Below, in pieces: positions 54,505 to 64,000 of a stretch of DNA of 64,000 nucleotides. The notes under the pieces were generated by a model, which ran no database searches, was not told the origin of the DNA, and saw nothing but the letters and a program-made list of their open reading frames with translations. Source of the stretch: Macrostomum hystrix (taxonomy: Eukaryota > Platyhelminthes > Macrostomidae); assembly GCA_950097015.1 (NCBI GenBank), contig CATNEN010000007.1:7360001-7424000 (forward strand). Reading direction: 5' to 3'. Each line of letters opens with the position of its first letter. Within the stretch, counting starts at the first letter, position 1. A program made the translations under genes and the position numbers.

Positions 54505-56130
54505 TTCAAAGACATTCGCCAGCAGTGTTGAGAGGGTTTCGGTACAACTCTTCGAAAAAAATACGAAATCGCTCAAGCGGTGCCCGGCTCGTATTTCTTT
54601 TCTGTTGCATAATCTGGTTAGTAACGTCAGTGAAAATCTTTTTATTTATGTGCCACAAGCCTAACTTAGAATTCAGCGGCAGTTGGAAGAATATTCAGCG
54701 TCAGAGTTTGACACAAATTCAAATAGCCCAAAACTTAACAGTAAAAGACTGTTCGAGTAATGCAACCTACGATGAGCGTCTCCTTTCGGAGAAGCAACTG
54801 ATAGAGTGGCGCGAAAGTGAATCGTCTTTCTGTTTAAATCGCATATCTGTCGTTCCATCCGGGTTTGCACGATTAAAAAACGTAGTCTTCGATCCACACA
54901 GAGCCAGCGGTCGACCCGGAGGAGAAGATATAGCACAGGTATGAACTTGTACTCCATGCATATATAATAGATCGTGTAGAATTCGTACCTTATCAAACAC
55001 CTCAAATGGTTTTCCTGTATTTCAGTTATATATTCCTTTTAGGTGATTAATCAAGCCGAGAGCAATGAGTATTGGATGTTTGAATCAGGGGCTTTTCGCG
55101 TCCTCTGCCTGATAAGTCTCCAGATACGGAACTCCTGAGCTTCGTGCAGCGAGTCAGCAACGTAAACTCGCATTTAAACACGCACTACTTTGCCAGTGCA
55201 GTTACAGCAAGCTCGCAACAGCTCGGAAGCCTATTAAAGCAAGTCACTTCCTCAGGAAAAGAGGAGCAACAAGTTCAAAGCACAAAGGTGTTGGCCATAA
55301 CCAGATATGAATATGCTAATTTGAATCACACTGTTACATACTTCTATAACATTTTCACAAACATCGACGTTGGCATCGACTTGTCAAACATTACAATTCT
55401 TTGGACTGACGGTCATCCTTGGGGCGTGCTCGATCAAGCTGGGCAGACTTTATTTTCGCGCGTCGTTCGCATCGGCCAGTTAAAAAGTGTTCAGCTAATT
55501 GACGATCTGGTGCTGGTCATGATGGGCTACGACTCGCCAATGTTCAGCAACGCAGAGCATCTGGCAATGCCGGAACAGTTTCGCCAATTTGTTCTAGAGC
55601 GGCACGGCATCGCATGCGGCTCGCAGGCCATCTCGGAAGAGAAGCGGGACCCGAACTGCACGGGAAGCCAGGTTCCAATCATCTGGCGGCACGACTATGT
55701 GGCGCATCCTCGCAACCCTCTGGGCAATCTGCAGCGCAAAATTGCCAACGAGGCCGAAGTGCTGCAAGAACTGGCTGCCACATTTCCCCAGCTCCAGCTC
55801 CGGGTAGTTGGCGAAGTTCTGGAGAACCGGACGTTTCGCGAGCAGCTGCAGCTCATTGTGGACATCCGGGTGCTCATCGGCATGCACGGCGCCGGACTGT
55901 CGCACGCCATGTTCCTACCTAAGCGGGCCGGCCTCATTGAACTATTTCCAAAGTATGGCAACCTGGACAATGTGCACTTTCTCAGCATGTCCCGCTGGCG
56001 CGGCCTGGCCTACGAGCGGTGGATAAACTCCATTGACGAGAATGAGCTGCCGGGATTCAGGACCGTGATCCCAAAGGGCCTGGTCAGCCAGCTGCTGGGC
56101 AATGTGCTCAGAAACCTGGGCTGTCTTTAA
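54505..56130 (+). CDS. GT61-family glycosyltransferase with a frame break
   Basis: Exon 54505-54938 follows a strong acceptor (GTCTGTCTTTTAG) and encodes a type II membrane anchor (LVFLFCCIIWLV) and stem. Exon 55043-56130 encodes the lumenal catalytic domain. It includes NEYWMFESGAF, ILWTDGHPWGVLDQAG and the GT61 hallmark GMHGAGLSHAMFLPKRAGLI near 55880-55940, and ends at TAA 56128-56130. GT61 enzymes (EOGT, POMGNT2, beta-xylosyltransferases) transfer sugars to glycoproteins in the ER or Golgi; which one this is I cannot tell. Between FESGAFRV and LPDKSPDTELL (about 55101-55110) the reading frame changes by one base with no room for an intron, so this copy is frameshifted or the assembly has a one-base error. 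No ATG lies in the first exon's open frame, so an upstream start exon is needed. Confidence 0.8.
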
Positions 56131-56482
56131 ACTAATCTATTAAGATTTGGAACGAATTTTGACATCCTCTCTAAGTTATTCACTGCGATATCTATTTTTT
56201 CAGAACTTTAATTCATAGGAAAGTGCTTGCTGGTTTTATTAATATTTTGCCTGATGAGATTTTACTGAGATTTTTTCTGACTGTAGGAAAATTTGAAAAT
56301 CAGCAACCACTTTGTATTAGAATTCAAATCGAGATTACATGAAAGCCTCTTTACTTTCTAAAAGTACTAGCCATTTTTGGCGTCATATTTTTCTATTTTT
56401 AGAGCACGAGCTGCAATGTGAAGCTATTGCCGCATTTTTATGCTTCAGCTTTGCCCTTTTCTAGAATGTCTAGAATGTTACT

Positions 56483-56488
56483 AATAAA
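56483..56488 (+). terminator. possible polyadenylation signal AATAAA of the GT61 gene
   Basis: AATAAA about 350 bp after the stop at 56130, followed by T/G-rich sequence. It is the only clear plus-strand signal in the 3' flank. Confidence 0.4.
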
Positions 56489-56729
56489 GGGCTGTTGCTG
56501 TAGACCCATCTATCAGATTGAAAAGCTGAATTCAACAATCGTTAGACACTGCCAGATTTTAACCTATCAATTCAGCTCTTTAAGTTTACAACTATTACTC
56601 AAATCATTGTTCTCGCTTGCCTTTTATCGTATCGCGCACCATAAATTACTTTCGTCGTAACGTGCAGCCAGCGGTTGCTTGACCAGCTCGGGGTAGACGG
56701 AACCCCACGACACAACTGAGATCTAATGA

Positions 56730-57240
56730 GGGAATCCAACAGTTCCACTCTAAAGGATGAGGAGGGAATCCAACAGTTCCACGCTGAAGTATCAGGAGGG
56801 AATCCAACAGTTCCACACTGAAGGTTCAGAAGGGAATCCAACAGTTCCACCCTGAAGGACCAGATGGGAATCCAACAGTTCCACCCTGAAGGACCAGATG
56901 GGAATCCAACAGTTCCACGCTGAAGTATCAGGAGGGAATCCAACAGTTCCACACTGAAGTATCAGGATGGAATCCAACAGTTCCATTCTAAAGGATGAGG
57001 AGGGAATCCAACAGTTCCACGCTGAAGTATCAGCAGGGAATCCAACAGTTCCACACTGAAGTATCAGGAGGGAATCCAACAGTTCCACACTGAAGGTTCA
57101 GAAGGGAATTCAACAGTTCCACACTGAAGGTTCAGAAGGGAATCCAACAGTTCCACACTGAAGGTTCAGAAGGGAATCCAACAGTTCCACACTGAAGGTT
57201 CAGAAGGGAATCCAACAGTTCCACACTGAAGGATCAGAGG
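56730..57240. repeat. about 30-bp minisatellite between GT61 and RAB11
   Basis: Units share GGGAATCCAACAGTTCCAC followed by short variable linkers (ACTGAAGGTTCAGAA, GCTGAAGTATCAGGA, CCTGAAGGACCAGAT), about 17 copies of 30-31 bp. The linkers, not the core, vary from copy to copy. Confidence 0.92.
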
Positions 57241-58985
57241 AAATTTGATCAGAGAATTATAAATCGATTAGGACCGCTGGTTGCACGCCAAATAATCTAG
57301 ACTTGAGTCCGCTTTCGTTACAGTTTTCGCGCTGTAGAAAAACCATAATATTCGTTGTAATTTATTCAAGACACCGATGTTTGTGTCTATCTGGTCCACA
57401 ATTTAATACTTCTAACAAGGTAATTAAGATTCACAATGTCTTAATCTTTGTTTTCTACCATACTTCTGTCAGAGCAGGCTGCATGAGTACAAGGAATGGC
57501 AGCCATGGCAGGGACACTGAGAGAGACGCGCGGAGGAACCGGTATTTGCCCGTTCCGTTAAACCAAGTCAACTGAAATTCGCCCTACAAACAGCTGGGCG
57601 AAGCAATTGCCATTCATGTGGGAGGAAAGATATATTCAAAGGGCAAAGGCATATACGACGGGAAATTAGAAGCAATGGTCGAAGAGGAGACTCAGAAAGA
57701 GACAAATCAAAATAGTATTATTCTCTTTCCTCTACCTGTCTCTCTATCGCCCCTCTGTTTTCCTATCTGCTTCCCGGCCAGAATTCCCAAAGTTTCCCAG
57801 GTCCAATTAGCAACCGAGAGTGCATTCGGGATGGCGAAGTACAGTTCGCATTGTTTGTTTAAAATAATAAGCAGACGGCAAAACAGCAACAGTTTCGATG
57901 GCTGAGCCAGCGGAAGGTACGCTGAAGGTCTTTCTAAATTCATCGGCAATGGGGCCGGGGTTTCCCCGGTAGGGTGGCTGGAGCAAATGCTATTTATAGC
58001 AGCGGAGGGAAAGAGCTCAAGGTCGCTGAGACCATCGCATTGTATACAGCAGAGTTTCTGTCGCTAATGCACTCTAAAAAAGTAAGCCTCTGACAAGGTC
58101 CTACTGATGTATGATGTATGATGGGGCCGTACGTTTACATTTTACTTGCTGAAGGGCAAGTTTGAGCATGACTCATGGTTACTCACGATTACTTAAATCC
58201 CCTAAGCTACGACTGGGGTTACTAAAATTAATTCTGAATGAATTTAATCTTCAATCAGTAACTGAAAGTACTAGTAGGTAAGGAAAACAAAAAAGGCGCC
58301 AATTTATTTGAATTTTTAATTTTGGGAACAAAAACATCAAGATCGGTATCGCTTTCTTTGTTGTCTGTTGCTTTAACTGCAGTCTGTTGCTTAAAAATGC
58401 TGTTAGGGTGCTGAAATTTAATACTTCAACTAACACAATATATACATGTACAACTCTAGTACCAATATTTCAGCAATGCGCCACGTTGTTGTAATGTTAT
58501 TCATCGAACATGCTGCTGATTGAAATAAGTTACGTTATTTAAAAACTCAATCAAAATAATGTAAGCGAATTTCAGCTAGCAGCAGATGTATGTATTAGAC
58601 ATGATCGCAAACAAGCAAACGATCTTGAACATGTGCATGTAGGTGCAATTTTAGAGTTGAGAGAGGGCGAAGGGCGAAGAGAGACGGCATTAGACGGCGA
58701 AGTATAAAAGACTATCTATTAAGCGCAAGACATTTATATAAGGGTTTTAAACAGTAAAGAAAAAAGAAAGGCAGTTTGAGACTACAAAAATTGCCAACAA
58801 TTTGTTAAACACTATCCATCTGCCGCAAATACGAACTAGCTATTTTCGAGGAACTGAATCGACAGAATTTTAAATCTGGGGCCTTTCTCTTTAGGACTTA
58901 AATTAAATTATTAAAATAAACGCGTTCTCTTCATAACTATTAGCGATAGCCCTCTGTTATAAGCCCTCGATAACACAAAATATTT
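57241..58985. other. intergenic region upstream of RAB11, no gene seen
   Basis: Mixed-composition sequence with short ORFs lacking motifs. It presumably contains the RAB11 promoter. An acceptor-like TAGTTTTTAG ends it at 58997. Confidence 0.5.
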
Positions 58986-58997
58986 AATAGTTTTTAG

Positions 58998-62658
<3,661 letters not shown>

Positions 62659-62774
62659 TCCTCGGTTCGATAATCAGCTGCTGCTTCAATTTGCACCTGA
62701 TACCCAGCTTACAAACTGCCACTCACTTTTTCGTGTATTTTTAAAACTATCATTTGTCAAGAAGTGTAACGATT

Positions 62775-63715
62775 CCCAATCCAAAGATTTCCCGATTCAA
62801 TGATTTCCCAATTCAAAGATTTCCCAATTCAAAGATTTCCCAATTGAAAGATTTCCCAATTCAATGATTTCCCAATTCAAAGATTTCCCAATTCAAAGAT
62901 TTCCCAATTCAATGATTTCCCAATTCAATGATTTCCCAATTCAAAGATTTCCCAATTCAATGATTTCCTAATTCAAAGATTTCCCAATTCAATGATTTCC
63001 CAATTCAAAGATTTCCCAATTCAAAGATTTCCCAATTCAAAGATTTCCCAATTTAAAGATTTCCCAATTCAAAGATTTCCCAATTCAAAGATTTCCCAAT
63101 TTAAAGATTTCCCAATTCAAAGATTTCCCAATTCAAAGATTTCCCAATTCAAAGATTTCCCAATTCAATGATTTCCCAATTCAAAGATTTCCCAATTCAA
63201 AGATTTCCCAATTCAAAGATTTCCCAATTCAATGATTTCCTAATTCAAAGATTTCCCAATTCAAAGATTTCCCAATTTAAAGATTTCCCAATTCAAAGAT
63301 TTCCCAATTCAAAGATTTCCCAATTTAAAGATTTCCCAATTCAAAGATTTCCCAATTCAAAGATTTCCCAATTCAATGATTTCCCAATTCAAAGATTTCC
63401 CAATTCAAAGATTTCCCAATTCAAAGATTTCCCAATTCAAAGATTTCCCAATTCAAAGATTTCCCAATTCAATGATTTCCCAATTCAAAGATTTCCTAAT
63501 TTAATGATTTCCCAATTCAAAGATTTCCCAATTCAAAGATTTCCCAATTCATTGATTTCCCAATTCAAAGATTTCCCAATTCAAAGATTTCCCAATTCAA
63601 AGATTTCTTAATTCAATGATTTCCCAATTCAAAGATTTCCCAATTCATTGATTTCCCAATTCAAAGATTTCCCAATTCAATGATTTCCCAATTCAAAGAT
63701 TTCCCGATTCAATAG
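62775..63715. repeat. 16-bp minisatellite behind RAB11, about 58 copies
   Basis: Unit AATTCAAAGATTTCCC (16 bp) with AATTCAATG and AATTTAAAG variants scattered along the array. It starts about 115 bp after the RAB11 stop. The open frame (FPIQRFPNSKISQFKD repeat) is a by-product of the array. Confidence 0.95.
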
Positions 63716-63893
63716 TTTTCCAAGTCACATAATTCCAAAGTCAACCATTTCCAAATTTAAAAAGTTTCTAGAACTAGAAAAACCCAAAAGCAGGTATTTC
63801 AACCTTTTTCTTTGTACTGGTACCAACCTATTCTTCAGTAACACGAGTATATTTTAGATGTCACATGCGTGCAATCCTGCCCTGTGTGTGCCG

Positions 63894-63918
63894 TCGCTGC
63901 TGCTGCTGCTGCTGCTGT
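63894..63918. repeat. short GCT/CTG triplet run
   Basis: About seven CTG units in AT-rich sequence near the right edge; no exon could be assigned. Confidence 0.6.
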
Positions 63919-64000
63919 TCCAAAGCATCTAAAACATTTTTTAGTTTTTTTTCACCTCTCACTGTCTATTTTATTCTGAAACCAGAGCGTCTGGTTTTGC

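Overview
The window is animal nuclear DNA. Its genes have many GC-rich exons with GT-AG introns, canonical bilaterian products, and AT-rich non-coding DNA. I infer a lophotrochozoan, most likely a free-living flatworm of the Macrostomum type. The reasons are a NALCN channel with an all-glutamate (EEEE) filter, a RAB11 start codon directly behind a 3' splice signal (as in spliced-leader trans-splicing), and an extreme load of minisatellites and retroelements. The species call is inference; the animal origin is secure.

Layout, left to right: the last 36 codons of an unidentified gene (+, 1-111); a 16-exon NALCN sodium-leak channel gene (+, 2374-24987, 1997 residues as spliced by me); a 5-exon FAN1 structure-specific nuclease gene (+, 27053-39740, 851 residues); an unrecognised polyglutamine ORF (+, 41149-41865); a two-exon gene for a small secreted six-cysteine peptide (-, 47089-45213); the last two exons of an MLX-type bHLH-zipper factor (-, 52743-51143); a GT61-family glycosyltransferase with one frame break (+, about 54505-56130); and a complete 4-exon RAB11 gene (+, 58998-62658). 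The genes are not functionally clustered: they cover excitability, DNA repair, transcription, glycosylation and membrane recycling.

Mobile DNA: two full-length Ty3/Gypsy-type elements sit in NALCN introns 10 (antisense) and 13 (sense). Each has LTRs that look identical to each other and a 5-bp target duplication. A decayed DIRS/Ngaro-like element with an N-terminal SAP domain lies antisense in FAN1 intron 2. A non-LTR reverse-transcriptase fragment lies in FAN1 intron 4 and is itself interrupted by a short SINE-like insertion with a 13-bp target duplication. Several tRNA-headed SINE-like repeats occur elsewhere.

The most striking property is that most larger introns and intergenic gaps carry their own private tandem array. 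I count about 28 arrays with units of 16 to 41 bp, unrelated to one another, which stop short of the splice sites. Many units contain splice-site-like words. I found no bacterial-type system, CRISPR array or rRNA gene.
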